Source: Pseudonocardia terrae
Lineage (GTDB): Bacteria > Actinomycetota > Actinomycetes > Mycobacteriales > Pseudonocardiaceae
Reading direction: 5' to 3'
Length of the DNA stretch: 43,913 nucleotides
NCBI RefSeq assembly: GCF_021343995.1
Contig: NZ_JAJTTE010000055.1
Span: forward strand, 1-43,913
Both the position numbers and the translations under genes were made by a program. This document shows, one piece after another, positions 24,242 to 32,713 of this stretch. Every line of letters starts with the position of its first letter. Position 1 is the first letter of the stretch. Under the pieces are notes generated by a model. That model had not been told where the DNA came from, made no database searches, and worked only from the letters and a program-made list of their open reading frames with translations.

Positions 24242-25384
24242 ATGCAGCGCGACATCTTCGACGCCGAACACGACGCGTTCCGCGACCTCGTCCGCACCTT
24301 CCTGGAGAAGGAGGTCGTCCCGCACCACGCGCAGTGGGAGTCCGACGGTCAGGTCGACCGCGACATCTGGCGTTCCGCCGGCAAGGCCGGCCTGCTCGGC
24401 ACCGACGTCCCCGAGGAGTTCGGCGGCGGCGGCACTCCCGACTTCCGCTACAACGCGGTCGCCCTCGAGGAGATCACCGCCGCCGGGACCAGCGGCCTGG
24501 GCTTCCCGCTGCACAACGACGTCGTCGCGCCGTACCTGCTCCGGCTCGCGAACGACGAGCAGAAGCAGCGCTGGCTCCCGGGCTTCTGCTCGGGCGAGAT
24601 CATCACGGCCATCGGCATGACCGAGCCCGGCACCGGCTCGGACCTGCAGGGCATCACCACCCACGCCAAGAAGGACGGGGCCGACTGGATCCTCAACGGC
24701 GCCAAGACCTTCATCACCAACGGCATCCTGGCCGACCTGGTGGTCGTGGTCGCGAAGACCGACCCGGAGGCCGGGGCCCGCGGCTTCTCGCTGCTCTGCG
24801 TGGAGCGCGGCATGCCGGGCTTCGAGCGCGGCCGCCGGCTGGAGAAGGTCGGCATGAAGGCGCAGGACACGGCGGAGCTGAGCTTCACCGACGTCCGGGT
24901 GCCCGCCGCCAACGTCCTCGGCGAGGAGGGGCAGGGCTTCATCTACCTGATGCAGAACCTGGCCCAGGAGCGCCTGTCCATCGCCGTCGGCGCGGTGGCA
25001 GGCGCGGCCGCGGCGCTGAAGATGACGCTGGAGTACACGAAGGAGCGCAAGGCCTTCGGCCGCGCGGTGGCGAAGTTCCAGAACACCCGCTTCGAGCTGG
25101 CCGAGATGGACACCGAGATCGACGTGACCCAGACCTACGTCGACCGGTGCCTCAAGGAGCACGTGGCCGGCAACCTGTCCGTGGCCGACGCGGCGAAGGC
25201 CAAGTGGTGGGCCACCGACCTGCAGAAGCGCGTGGTCGACCGGTGCCTGCAGCTGCACGGCGGCTACGGCTACATGATGGAGTACCCCATCGCGAAGGCC
25301 TTCGTCGACTCGCGGGTGCAGTCCATCTACGGCGGCACGAACGAGATCATGAAGGAGATCATCGGGCGGGCCCTGATCGGCTGA
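24242..25384 (+). CDS. Acyl-CoA dehydrogenase, long-chain type
   Basis: A 380-residue FAD flavoenzyme that introduces the 2,3-double bond in acyl-CoA. Conserved blocks: AIGMTEPGTGSDLQGI (residues 123-138), LNGAKTFITNG (151-161), RKAFGRAVAKFQ, and LQLHGGYGYMMEYPI. The C-terminal IYGGTNEIMKE has Gly where medium-chain enzymes have the catalytic Glu; as in human LCAD the base is then the Glu of AQERLSI (Glu243), supporting a long-chain or branched-chain preference. The ATG at 24242 gives the standard N-terminus. It ends 97 bp before the phosphate genes. The gap carries a GC-rich inverted repeat around 25415-25440 that could act as a terminator. Confidence 0.93.
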   Translation: MQRDIFDAEHDAFRDLVRTFLEKEVVPHHAQWESDGQVDRDIWRSAGKAGLLGTDVPEEFGGGGTPDFRYNAVALEEITAAGTSGLGFPLHNDVVAPYLLRLANDEQKQRWLPGFCSGEIITAIGMTEPGTGSDLQGITTHAKKDGADWILNGAKTFITNGILADLVVVVAKTDPEAGARGFSLLCVERGMPGFERGRRLEKVGMKAQDTAELSFTDVRVPAANVLGEEGQGFIYLMQNLAQERLSIAVGAVAGAAAALKMTLEYTKERKAFGRAVAKFQNTRFELAEMDTEIDVTQTYVDRCLKEHVAGNLSVADAAKAKWWATDLQKRVVDRCLQLHGGYGYMMEYPIAKAFVDSRVQSIYGGTNEIMKEIIGRALIG

Positions 25385-25481
25385 GACCGCTCCGGACGGG
25401 GGCCGGTCGCCGTACCGGGCCGGACCCGGCCGGTCGGCCCCGACGCGGATGAGACGCGGGTGAACGGGTAGAAAACCCCAC

Positions 25482-26120
25482 ATGGCCTTCCGGTTGACGC
25501 CGCACGAACGCGGCTTCTACCCGCTCTTCACCCGTGCCGCGGAGAACATCGTGGTCGCGGCGAACGAGCTCAACGCATTGGTGAGAGCCCCGTCCGACGA
25601 GCGGGCCGCGATCGCGAAGCGGGTGAAGGACGCCGAGAACGCGGGTGACGAGGTCACCCACGAGATCCTGGTCAAGCTGAACTCGGTGTTCGTCACCCCG
25701 TTCGACCGCGAGGACATCTACCGGCTCGCCGGCTCCCTCGACGACGTCGTCGACGCCATCGAGGAGGCGGCGGACCGGATCGTGCTCTACCGGCTCGAGC
25801 GGCTCCCGGCGGGCATCGCGATGCAGGTCGACGTGCTGTGCCGGGCCGCGGCCGCGACCGCCGAGGCGATGCCGCGGCTGGAGAGGATGTCCCAGCTGCG
25901 CGACTACTGGATCCACGTCAACTCGCTCGAGGACGAGGCCGACGAGGCCTACCACGCGGTGCTCGCCGGCCTGCTGACCCCGGACGAGGCGATCACCGAC
26001 CCCGCCGCGGTGCTCGAGATCATCAAGCTCAAGGAGGTCGTCGACACCCTGGAGGAGGCCGCCGACGCCTTCGAGACGGTCGCGAACACCGTCGAGAGCA
26101 TCGCGGTCAAGGAAGCCTGA
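25482..26120 (+). CDS. DUF47 / PhoU-like phosphate transport regulator
   Basis: A 212-residue all-helical protein of the DUF47 (Pit accessory) family, related to PhoU. Typical features are the N-terminal FYPLFTRAAENIVVAANELN, the repeated acidic metal-binding patterns DAENAGDEVTHEI and EDEADEAYHAV, and the central TPFDREDIYRLAGSLDDVVDAIE. Partner proteins modulate the PiT transporter. The ATG at 25482 lies seven nt after TAGAAA, a possible -10 box. Its stop overlaps the PiT start (TGATG), so the two are translationally coupled. Confidence 0.92.
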   Translation: MAFRLTPHERGFYPLFTRAAENIVVAANELNALVRAPSDERAAIAKRVKDAENAGDEVTHEILVKLNSVFVTPFDREDIYRLAGSLDDVVDAIEEAADRIVLYRLERLPAGIAMQVDVLCRAAAATAEAMPRLERMSQLRDYWIHVNSLEDEADEAYHAVLAGLLTPDEAITDPAAVLEIIKLKEVVDTLEEAADAFETVANTVESIAVKEA

Positions 26121-27118
26121 TGCTGCTCGCGGCGGTCATCGTCGTCATCGTCGTCGCGGTGGCGTTCGACTACACCAACGGCTTCCACGACGCCGCCAAC
26201 GCGATCGCCACCTCCGTGGCCACCCGGGCCCTCTCGCCCCGGGTGGCGCTGTTGATGGCGGCCGTGATGAACCTCGTCGGCGCCTTCCTCGGCACCGAGG
26301 TCGCCGCCACGGTCGGCAGCGGGATCATCGAGGCGCCCCAGGGGCTGCCCGGACTCGCCGTGGTGCTGGCCGCGCTGATCGGCGCGATCATCTGGAACCT
26401 CGTCACCTGGTGGTTCGGGCTGCCCAGCTCCTCCTCGCACGCCTTGATCGGCGGCCTGGTGGGCGCCGCACTGGCCTCCGCCGGCACGGTGAAGTGGTCC
26501 GGTGTGCTCGACAAGGTCGTGATCCCGATGGTCCTCTCCCCGGTCGTCGGGTTCGTGCTGGGCGGGCTGGTGATGATCGCGATCCTCTGGCTGTTCAAGG
26601 ACACCCGGCCCATGCGGACCACCCGCGGGTTCCGGATTGCGCAGACGGTGTCCGCCGCCGGTATGGCCCTCGGTCACGGCCTGCAGGACGCCCAGAAGAC
26701 GATGGGCGTGATCGTTCTCGCGCTGGTCGTCGGCGGCTTCCACCACGGGGACGCGATTCCGTGGTGGGTGGTGCTGACCTCTGCCGGTGCGCTGTCCCTG
26801 GGCACCTACTCCGGCGGCTGGCGCGTCATGCGCACCCTGGGCCGGCGGATCATCGACCTCGACCCGCCGCGCGGCTTCGCGGCCGAGCTCACGGCGTCGT
26901 CGATCCTCTACACGACGGCGTTCCTGTTCGCCGCGCCGATCTCCACCACGCAGACGATCACGGCGTCCATCCTGGGCGTCGGCGCGACGAAACGGCTGTC
27001 GGCGGTCCGCTGGGGAGTGGGCGGCAACATCGCGGTGGCGTGGGTACTGACGCTCCCGGCCGCCGGGTTCTGCGCCGCCGTGGCCTACTGGCTGCTGAGC
27101 CTCCTCTTCACGGCGTGA
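26120..27118 (+). CDS. PiT-family inorganic phosphate transporter
   Basis: A 332-residue polytopic membrane protein that imports metal-phosphate with protons. The duplicated PiT signature is seen as FDYTNGFHDAANAIATSVATRAL (residues 16-38) and ALGHGLQDAQKTMGV in the second half, with GLPSSSSHALIGGLVG and AAPISTTQTITASILGVG as the two conserved loops. It is the short form typical of Actinobacteria and lacks a large central loop. Paired with the DUF47 gene, it faces a convergent polyphosphate kinase gene 33 bp beyond its stop. Confidence 0.94.
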   Translation: MLLAAVIVVIVVAVAFDYTNGFHDAANAIATSVATRALSPRVALLMAAVMNLVGAFLGTEVAATVGSGIIEAPQGLPGLAVVLAALIGAIIWNLVTWWFGLPSSSSHALIGGLVGAALASAGTVKWSGVLDKVVIPMVLSPVVGFVLGGLVMIAILWLFKDTRPMRTTRGFRIAQTVSAAGMALGHGLQDAQKTMGVIVLALVVGGFHHGDAIPWWVVLTSAGALSLGTYSGGWRVMRTLGRRIIDLDPPRGFAAELTASSILYTTAFLFAAPISTTQTITASILGVGATKRLSAVRWGVGGNIAVAWVLTLPAAGFCAAVAYWLLSLLFTA

Positions 27119-27151
27119 CGCGGCAGGGCCTGACGCAGCGGCCCCGGGGCG

Positions 27152-28000
27152 TCACCGGATGCCCGTGGAGGCCTTGAGCCGCGCCCGTTCCGCGTCGAGG
27201 TCGTAGTCCGGCGGCGGGAACTGCGGGGCCAGGTCGTCGAGGGTCTCGGCCAGCAGCGCCGCGACCGCCCAGTTCCGGTACCACTTGCGGTCGGAGGGGA
27301 CGACGTACCAGGGCGCCACGTCGGAGTCGCAGCGCTCCAGCGCCGCGGCGTAGGCCTCCTGGTAGGCGGGCCACTTCTCCCGGGCGTCGAGGTCCCCCGG
27401 GTTGTACTTCCAGCGCTTCTGCGGGTCGTCGAGCCGGGCGAGCAGCCGCTCCGCCTGCTCCTCCGGCGAGATGTGCAGCATGCACTTGAGGATCGTGACG
27501 CCCTGGGCGGACAGCTCCCGCTCGAAGTCGCCGATCGCCTCGTACCGGGCCTGCCAGACCTCCTCCCGCACGAGCGCGTCCACCCGGGCGACCAGCACGT
27601 CCTCGTAGTGCGAGCGGTCGAAGACGCCGATCCGGCCGGGCACGGGGACCTGCCGGCGGATCCGCCACAGGAAGTCGTGGGCGAGCTCCTCCTCGGTCGG
27701 CCGCGTGAACGAGGCGACGTGCACGCCCTGCGGGTTCACCATCCCGAGGACGTGCCGGATCGTCCCGCCCTTGCCGGAGGTGTCCATGCCCTGCAGGACG
27801 AGCAGGACCGCGCGCCGCCCGCCGGTCGCCCCCTCCGCGTAGAGGGCCTCCTGACGGGCGTCGAGACGCGCCCCGAGGTCCTCCATCCCGAGCTCGGCGT
27901 CGGTCTTGTCCCGGGGGCCGATCGGGCGCCCGCGCGGGTCGATCGCCGTCAGGTCGACGGGCCCGGACGGCACCCGGAAGGTCTCGCGCGCGGTCGCCAT
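27152..28000 (-). CDS. ppk2: PPK2-family polyphosphate kinase
   Basis: A 282-residue nucleotide/polyphosphate phosphotransferase. Walker A is LQGMDTSGKGG (residues 69-79), Walker B GVFDRSHYEDVLVARV (125-140), and the lid sequence WRIRRQVPVPGRIG lies between them. Single-domain PPK2 proteins use polyphosphate to phosphorylate nucleoside mono- or diphosphates; the class cannot be set from sequence alone, though the length and GGTIRHV segment resemble class III. ATG at 28000 lies six nt after TAGGGT. Together with DUF47 and PiT it makes a small phosphate uptake and storage neighbourhood. Confidence 0.9.
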   Translation of the reverse strand: MATARETFRVPSGPVDLTAIDPRGRPIGPRDKTDAELGMEDLGARLDARQEALYAEGATGGRRAVLLVLQGMDTSGKGGTIRHVLGMVNPQGVHVASFTRPTEEELAHDFLWRIRRQVPVPGRIGVFDRSHYEDVLVARVDALVREEVWQARYEAIGDFERELSAQGVTILKCMLHISPEEQAERLLARLDDPQKRWKYNPGDLDAREKWPAYQEAYAAALERCDSDVAPWYVVPSDRKWYRNWAVAALLAETLDDLAPQFPPPDYDLDAERARLKASTGIR

Positions 28001-28006
28001 GGCGGC

Positions 28007-28012
28007 ACCCTA
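28007..28012 (-). promoter_or_regulatory. -10 box for leaderless PPK2 gene
   Basis: TAGGGT on the minus strand lies six nt before the ATG at 28000. Confidence 0.5.
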
Positions 28013-28051
28013 CGGGCTGCCGACGGCGAGATCATCCCCTGCGCCGCACGG

Positions 28052-28900
28052 TCACCGGGTGCCGACCGGGACGACGAGCGGGGTGCCGGCCACGGGATCG
28101 GGGATGACGCGGGCCTCCAGCCCGAAGACCTCGCGCAGCAGCGGCTCGGTGATCACCTCGACGGGCGGACCCTGCGCGACGATCCGGCCCGCCTTCATCG
28201 CCACGAGCCGGTCCGCGTAGCGCGCCGCCAGGTTGAGATCGTGCAGGACCATCACGACCGTCCGGCCGCGCTCGTCGTGCAGCCGCTCCACCAGCTCCAG
28301 CACCTCCACCTGGTGGGCCAGGTCCAGGAAGGTCGTCGGCTCGTCGAGAAGCAAGAGGTCGGTGCCCTGGGCCAGCGCCATCGAGATCCAGGCGCGCTGC
28401 CGCTGACCGCCCGAGAGCTCGTCGACCGGCCGCTCGGCGAGGTCGGAGATGCCGGTCCAGGCGAGCGCCTCGGCGACCGCCTCCTCGTCGTCGCCCGACC
28501 ACTGCCGGTACCAGGCCTGGTGCGGGTGGCGGCCGCGGGCGACGAGGTCACCGACGGTCAACCCCTCGGGTGCGGTGGGCGCCTGCGGGAGCAGGCCCAG
28601 CACGGTCGCGACCTGCTTGGTGGGCATCTCGTCGATCTTCCGGCCGTCGAGCAGCACGTGCCCGCGGCTGGGCTTGAGCAACCGCCCGAGCGCGCGCAAC
28701 AGGGTCGACTTGCCGCAGCCGTTCGGGCCGATCACCGCGGTCACGGTGCCCTGCAGGACGTCGAGGTCCAGGTCGTCGACCACGACGCGCTCGCCGTAGC
28801 CGAGCCGGACGCCCTCGGCGCGCAGCCGCACCCGCGAGCCGTCGGGTCCGGCGGAGGCCTGGGTGTCCTCCGCCAGGGCGGTGTCGGCGTTCGGTGTCAT
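28052..28900 (-). CDS. Iron-siderophore ABC transporter ATP-binding protein
   Basis: A 282-residue ATPase of the FepC/FhuC type. Walker A GPNGCGKST (residues 58-66), signature LSGGQRQRAWI (162-172), Walker B LLLLDEPTTFLDL (182-194) and the switch His in VLHDLNLAARYAD are complete. The first 25 residues are a non-conserved extension. It starts at ATG 28900, overlapping the upstream permease stop as ATGA, and is the last gene of a three-gene operon with two FecCD permeases. Confidence 0.95.
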   Translation of the reverse strand: MTPNADTALAEDTQASAGPDGSRVRLRAEGVRLGYGERVVVDDLDLDVLQGTVTAVIGPNGCGKSTLLRALGRLLKPSRGHVLLDGRKIDEMPTKQVATVLGLLPQAPTAPEGLTVGDLVARGRHPHQAWYRQWSGDDEEAVAEALAWTGISDLAERPVDELSGGQRQRAWISMALAQGTDLLLLDEPTTFLDLAHQVEVLELVERLHDERGRTVVMVLHDLNLAARYADRLVAMKAGRIVAQGPPVEVITEPLLREVFGLEARVIPDPVAGTPLVVPVGTR

Positions 28901-30006
28901 GCGCGGGCCTCCCGGCCTTGTGTGACGAGCAGGTAGAGCAGGTAGGGGGCGCCGAGCACCGCCGTCACGACGCCGACGGGCAGCTCGACGCCCCCGAAGG
29001 CCGTGCGCGCGATGAGGTCGGCGACGACCGTCAGCGCGGCGCCGATGACCAGCGAGGCGCCGATGGGCGGGCGCGACGACCCGATGAGGCGCTGGGCGAT
29101 CTGGGGCGACACCAGCGCGACGAACGCGATCGGGCCGGCCGACGCGGTGGCCACGCCCGCCAGCACGACCGCCACCAGCAGCAGCAGGCTCCGGGCACCG
29201 TTCACCCGCACTCCCAGCCCGCGGGCGGTGTCGTCGCCGTACTGCAGCGCGCCCATCACGAACGAGAGGACCAGCGCGGCCGGCACCAGGATCAGCAGGG
29301 CGAGCCCGACCGGGACCACGTGCTCCCAGCCGCGGGCGTTGAGGCTGCCGTTGATCCAGACCGTGGCCCGCGCGGCCTCGTAGACCTGCGCGACGATCAG
29401 CAGCCAGTTCACGACGGCGACGAGCATCGCGTTGATGCCGATGCCGACCAGGACCAGCCGGAAGCCCTGGATGCCCTTCCGCCAGGCCAGGCCGTAGATC
29501 ACGGTCGCGGCGAGGAGGCCGCCCACCAACGCCGCGATCGGCAGCCCGACGGCGGCGAGCGTGCCGACCAGGCCCGCGCCGCCCAGCACGATCAATGTGA
29601 CGGCGGCGGCGCTCGCGCCCCAGGTGATGCCGATGATGTCCGGGCTGGCCAGCGGGTTCCGGGCGATCGACTGCATGATCGCGCCGGACACCGCGAGCGC
29701 GCCGCCGACCAGCAGGCCGGTCAGCGACCGGGGCAGCCGCAGCTCCAGGACGATGAACTGCTGGCTCGGGTCGCCGCCGCCGACGAGGGTGGCGAGCACG
29801 TCCGGGATGCCGATCGGGAACTCGCCGCGGCCCACGTTGAGCGCCACCGCGAGCACCAGCACGATCAGCGACACCGCGAGGACCAGGACGTTGCGCGCAC
29901 GCCAGACGCCCGAGACCGGTCCGCGCCGGAAGGGGCGTCGGCCCGGGACGCGCTCGAGGACCTCGCGGGCGGCCGGGCCGAGCGTCGGACGGGCGGGTGC
30001 GGCCAT
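28897..30006 (-). CDS. Iron-siderophore ABC transporter permease (FecCD/FepG-like)
   Basis: A 369-residue permease with about nine to ten membrane segments and the FecCD hallmarks: LRLPRSLTGLLVGGALAVSGAIMQSIARNPLASPDIIGI, then the coupling region GINAMLVAVVNWLL, and GPIAFVALVSPQIAQRL near the C-terminus. It pairs with the second permease to form the membrane channel. An N-terminal Arg/Pro-rich tail of about 35 residues precedes the first membrane helix. ATG at 30006 shares one base with the upstream stop (TGATG). Confidence 0.95.
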   Translation of the reverse strand: MAAPARPTLGPAAREVLERVPGRRPFRRGPVSGVWRARNVLVLAVSLIVLVLAVALNVGRGEFPIGIPDVLATLVGGGDPSQQFIVLELRLPRSLTGLLVGGALAVSGAIMQSIARNPLASPDIIGITWGASAAAVTLIVLGGAGLVGTLAAVGLPIAALVGGLLAATVIYGLAWRKGIQGFRLVLVGIGINAMLVAVVNWLLIVAQVYEAARATVWINGSLNARGWEHVVPVGLALLILVPAALVLSFVMGALQYGDDTARGLGVRVNGARSLLLLVAVVLAGVATASAGPIAFVALVSPQIAQRLIGSSRPPIGASLVIGAALTVVADLIARTAFGGVELPVGVVTAVLGAPYLLYLLVTQGREARA

Positions 30007-31073
30007 CAGATCGACACCCGCTTCCGGCGCCGGACGAGCGCGATGAAGAACGGTGCGCCGACCAGGGCCAGCACGATGCCGACCTGCAGCTCACCGGGCC
30101 GCGCGACGAGCCGGCCGAGCACGTCGGCCGTGAGCAGCAGCACCGCCCCGAGCAGCCCCGACGCCGGGAGCAACCAGCGGTGGTCGGGCCCCGTGAAGGA
30201 CCGCACGACGTGCGGCACCACCAGCCCGACGAAGCCGATCGGCCCGCACGCCGCGGTGGCCCCGCCGGCGAGCAGGGTGATCGCGACGATCCCGAGCACC
30301 CGGGTGCGGCGCACCGACTGGCCGAGCGAGCGGGCGACGTCCTCGCCGAGGGACAGCGCGTTGAGTGCCGGCGCGGTGGCCAGCGCGATCAGCGCGCCGA
30401 TCACGATGAACCACACGACCTGCCCGGCGACGGCGGTGTCGCGGCCGGCGAGCGAGCCGACGTTCCAGAAGCGGTAGGCGTCGAGCGTGTCGGTGTCGAC
30501 CAGGATGATCGCCGACACCAGGCCGCTGAGCAGGAAGGACAGTGCCGCGCCGGCGAGCGCGAGGCTCACCGGGGTCGGTCCGCCGCGACCGCCCGCGGAG
30601 CCGAGCAGGAACACCGCGACGCTCGCGACCATCGCACCCGCGAAGGCGAACCAGACGTAGCCGAACAGCGTGCTCACGCCGAACACGTAGATCCCGACGA
30701 CCACGAAGAACGCCGCGCCCATGTTCACGCCCAGCAGGCCGGGATCGGCCAGCGGGTTACGGGTGTGGCCCTGGATCAGCGCGCCGGCGAGGCCGAGGGC
30801 GACGCCGACCAGCACGCCGAGCACCGTGCGCGGGACCCGCAGCGAGCGGATCACGATGTCGTCCTCGGTGCCCGTCGGCGTGAACAACGCGCTCCAGACG
30901 TGCGGGAGCGGGATGACCTTCGTGCCGAACGCGATGCTGGCGAGCACCGCGAGGACGAGCAGCACGAGGAGCGCGCCGAGGGCGATCAGCCGCCGACGAC
31001 GCAGGGACCGCTTCGGCCGGGCGCGCCCGCGCCCTCCTGCGGTCGGCACCACCGGCGCCGATCCGACCGTCAC
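30006..31073 (-). CDS. Iron-siderophore ABC transporter permease (FecCD/FepD-like)
   Basis: A 355-residue FecCD permease: LRVPRTVLGVLVGVALGLAGALIQGHTRNPLADPGLLGV, FWNVGSLAGRDTAV and ACGPIGFVGLVVPHVVRSFTG are the family blocks. The GTG at 31073 is chosen because GGGAGG lies seven nt upstream and an iron-box-like sequence lies about 80-100 bp upstream; the frame is open much further but is non-coding there. First gene of the operon. No substrate-binding protein is encoded next to it, so the binding lipoprotein must be encoded elsewhere. Confidence 0.93.
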   Translation of the reverse strand: MTVGSAPVVPTAGGRGRARPKRSLRRRRLIALGALLVLLVLAVLASIAFGTKVIPLPHVWSALFTPTGTEDDIVIRSLRVPRTVLGVLVGVALGLAGALIQGHTRNPLADPGLLGVNMGAAFFVVVGIYVFGVSTLFGYVWFAFAGAMVASVAVFLLGSAGGRGGPTPVSLALAGAALSFLLSGLVSAIILVDTDTLDAYRFWNVGSLAGRDTAVAGQVVWFIVIGALIALATAPALNALSLGEDVARSLGQSVRRTRVLGIVAITLLAGGATAACGPIGFVGLVVPHVVRSFTGPDHRWLLPASGLLGAVLLLTADVLGRLVARPGELQVGIVLALVGAPFFIALVRRRKRVSI

Positions 31074-31340
31074 TTCTCGCCCTCCCGATGGTTCCGGACA
31101 GGTGAGGCACCCTGGCTGTGAGCGCAGGATCACCACGGTGCGGCGTACCTCAGTCGTGGTGAGGCTATCCTTAGCCCGTCCGTGCGAAAACCCCTGACGG
31201 TCCTCCCGTGGATCACACCTCTGTGGATCCGGCCCGTGGCTCCTGTGGATCCGACCGCGGCTCCGTCCCGCCGATCCGGCCCGTGGATCCGATTCGACGA
31301 CCGGGGCGCGCCGGCGCGCGAGGGGTGCTGGGATGGGCGG
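31074..31340. other. Divergent region between siderophore operon and RibD-C gene
   Basis: Besides the iron box, this stretch carries four copies of GTGGATC at 31208, 31223, 31245 and 31283, three of them as GTGGATCC, with irregular spacing (15, 22, 38 bp). They are too irregular for a tandem array and have no known match. No gene is seen. Confidence 0.4.
31155..31173 (-). promoter_or_regulatory. IdeR/DmdR (DtxR-family) iron-box-like operator
   Basis: On the minus strand the sequence is TAAGGATAGCCTCACCACG. Its core AGGATAGCCTCACC closely follows the actinobacterial iron box (TTAGGTTAGGCTCACCTAA in Streptomyces). It lies 82 bp upstream of the siderophore permease operon start. A weaker candidate with GGTGAGGCACC is at about 31097-31115. 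Iron repression of the operon is the natural reading. Confidence 0.6.
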
Positions 31341-32057
31341 GTGCGCCGACTGCTGCCGGACCCCGACGCCCTTGCCCCGGACGACCTGCCGGCGGTGTAC
31401 GCCTACCCGCCGGACGCGGGGCGGCCCTGGGTGCGGGTCAACTTCGTGTCCAGCCTCGACGGCGCCGTCTCGGTCGACGGCCGCTCGGGCGGCCTGGGCA
31501 CGCCGGCGGACAAGATGGTGTTCGGCATCCTGCGCCGGCTCGCCGACGTGGTGCTCGTCGGCGCCGGGACCGCGCGGGCGGAGCGCTACCGCGGCGCCCG
31601 CAGGCCCACGATCGGCCGGGACGCTCCCCCGCCGATCGCCGTCGTCACCGGGTCGGCCGCGCTCGAGCCGGACCTCGGGCTGTTCACGGACACGTCGGTG
31701 CCGACGATCGTGCTCACCACGGCCGGGGCCCCGGCCGAGCGGCGGGCGACGCTGCGCGGGGCCGGCGCCGATGTCGTCGAGCTGCCGGACCTGACCCCGG
31801 CGACCCTGCTCGGCGAGCTGGAGCGGCGCGGGCTGCGGCGGGTGCTGTGCGAGGGCGGCCCCGCGCTGCACGGCGATCTGATCGCCGTCGGGGCCGTCGA
31901 CGAGCTCTGCCTCACCCTCTCCCCGCTGCTGGCCGCGGGCGACGCCGGGCGCATCGCGCACGGGCCGGGCGGCCGGGCGCCCGAGGGCATGGCGCTCGCG
32001 TCGGTCCTCGAGGAGGACGGCACGCTCCTGCTGCGCTACGTCCGGACGGCGAGCTGA
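31341..32057 (+). CDS. Pyrimidine reductase family protein (RibD C-terminal domain)
   Basis: A 238-residue protein made of the RibD C-terminal (5-amino-6-ribosylaminouracil reductase, DHFR-like) domain. Conserved blocks are RVNFVSSLDGAVSVDGRSGGLG (residues 32-53), ADVVLVGAGTARAERY, and RRVLCEGGPALHGDLI, which holds the NADPH-site GGP. It resembles M. tuberculosis Rv2671. The stand-alone domain lacks the deaminase half, so a role in riboflavin synthesis or another NADPH-dependent reduction is possible. The start GTG at 31341 gives the usual N-terminus for the group but has no strong ribosome site. Confidence 0.83.
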   Translation: MRRLLPDPDALAPDDLPAVYAYPPDAGRPWVRVNFVSSLDGAVSVDGRSGGLGTPADKMVFGILRRLADVVLVGAGTARAERYRGARRPTIGRDAPPPIAVVTGSAALEPDLGLFTDTSVPTIVLTTAGAPAERRATLRGAGADVVELPDLTPATLLGELERRGLRRVLCEGGPALHGDLIAVGAVDELCLTLSPLLAAGDAGRIAHGPGGRAPEGMALASVLEEDGTLLLRYVRTAS

Positions 32058-32083
32058 GAGCGACCGAAAGCGACTGAGAGCGA
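32054..32083. repeat. Short direct repeats after the RibD-C gene
   Basis: Three near-identical units GAGAGCGAC, GAAAGCGAC and GAGAGCGAC, 10 bp apart, begin at the stop codon of the reductase gene. Purpose unknown; they may simply reflect local duplication. Confidence 0.4.
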
Positions 32084-32191
32084 CAATCCGCCGATCGGGT
32101 GAAGCGGCGTGAGGGTGCGGGAGCCCGGTCCGTCGGATCCTGTGTACGGCGCCGGACACCGGCGCACCCCACGGGCTTCCGAGGAGTACGC

Positions 32192-32713
32192 ATGAGCAGC
32201 ACCACCGGCAGCACCACCGGCGGCGTCCCCGCCGCCGCCACCCCGTCGACCTCGGCCGCCGCGGGTACCGCGGGCAGCCCGGGCCGGCTGGCCGACGAGA
32301 CCGCGCAGGGCCGGACGACGATCGCGGCATCGGTCGTGCAGAAGATCGCCGGCATCGCGGCCCGCGAGATCTCGGGCGTGCACTCCATGGGCGGCGGCCT
32401 CTCCCGCACGTTCGGCGCGCTGCGCGAGCGCATCCCGGGCGGCGGCACGGGCGCGTCGAACATCGCGGGCGTGCAGGTCGAGGTCGGCGAGAAGCAGGCC
32501 GCGATCGACCTGGACATCGTCGTGGAGTACGGCGTGGCCATCGTGGACCTCGCGCGTGCGGTGCGCCGCAACGTCATCAACGCGGTGGAGCGGATGACCG
32601 GCCTCGAGGTGATCGAGGTCAACATCGCGGTCAACGACATCCACCTGCCCGACGAGGACGCCCTCGAGGCCCCGCCCGTGCCCGCCACGCCGGCCCCGTC
32701 GCGCGTCGAGTGA
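32192..32713 (+). CDS. Asp23/Gls24-family envelope stress protein
   Basis: A 173-residue protein. A Ser/Thr/Ala-rich leader (residues 1-40) is followed by a complete Asp23 (Gls24) domain: GRTTIAASVVQKIAGIAAREISGV, then VQVEVGEKQAAIDLDIVVEYG and RNVINAVERMTGLEVIEVNIAVNDIHLP. Asp23 proteins form abundant membrane-tethered assemblies and protect against cell-envelope stress. ATG at 32192 has GAGGAG five nt upstream. It is the first of seven overlapping genes; the membrane anchor is probably the AmaP-like product of the last gene. Confidence 0.93.
   Translation: MSSTTGSTTGGVPAAATPSTSAAAGTAGSPGRLADETAQGRTTIAASVVQKIAGIAAREISGVHSMGGGLSRTFGALRERIPGGGTGASNIAGVQVEVGEKQAAIDLDIVVEYGVAIVDLARAVRRNVINAVERMTGLEVIEVNIAVNDIHLPDEDALEAPPVPATPAPSRVE

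Noticed and set aside
22946..25483. 845-residue minus-strand frame across the acyl-CoA dehydrogenase
   Set aside because: No recognisable domain; overlaps two well-supported genes in other frames.
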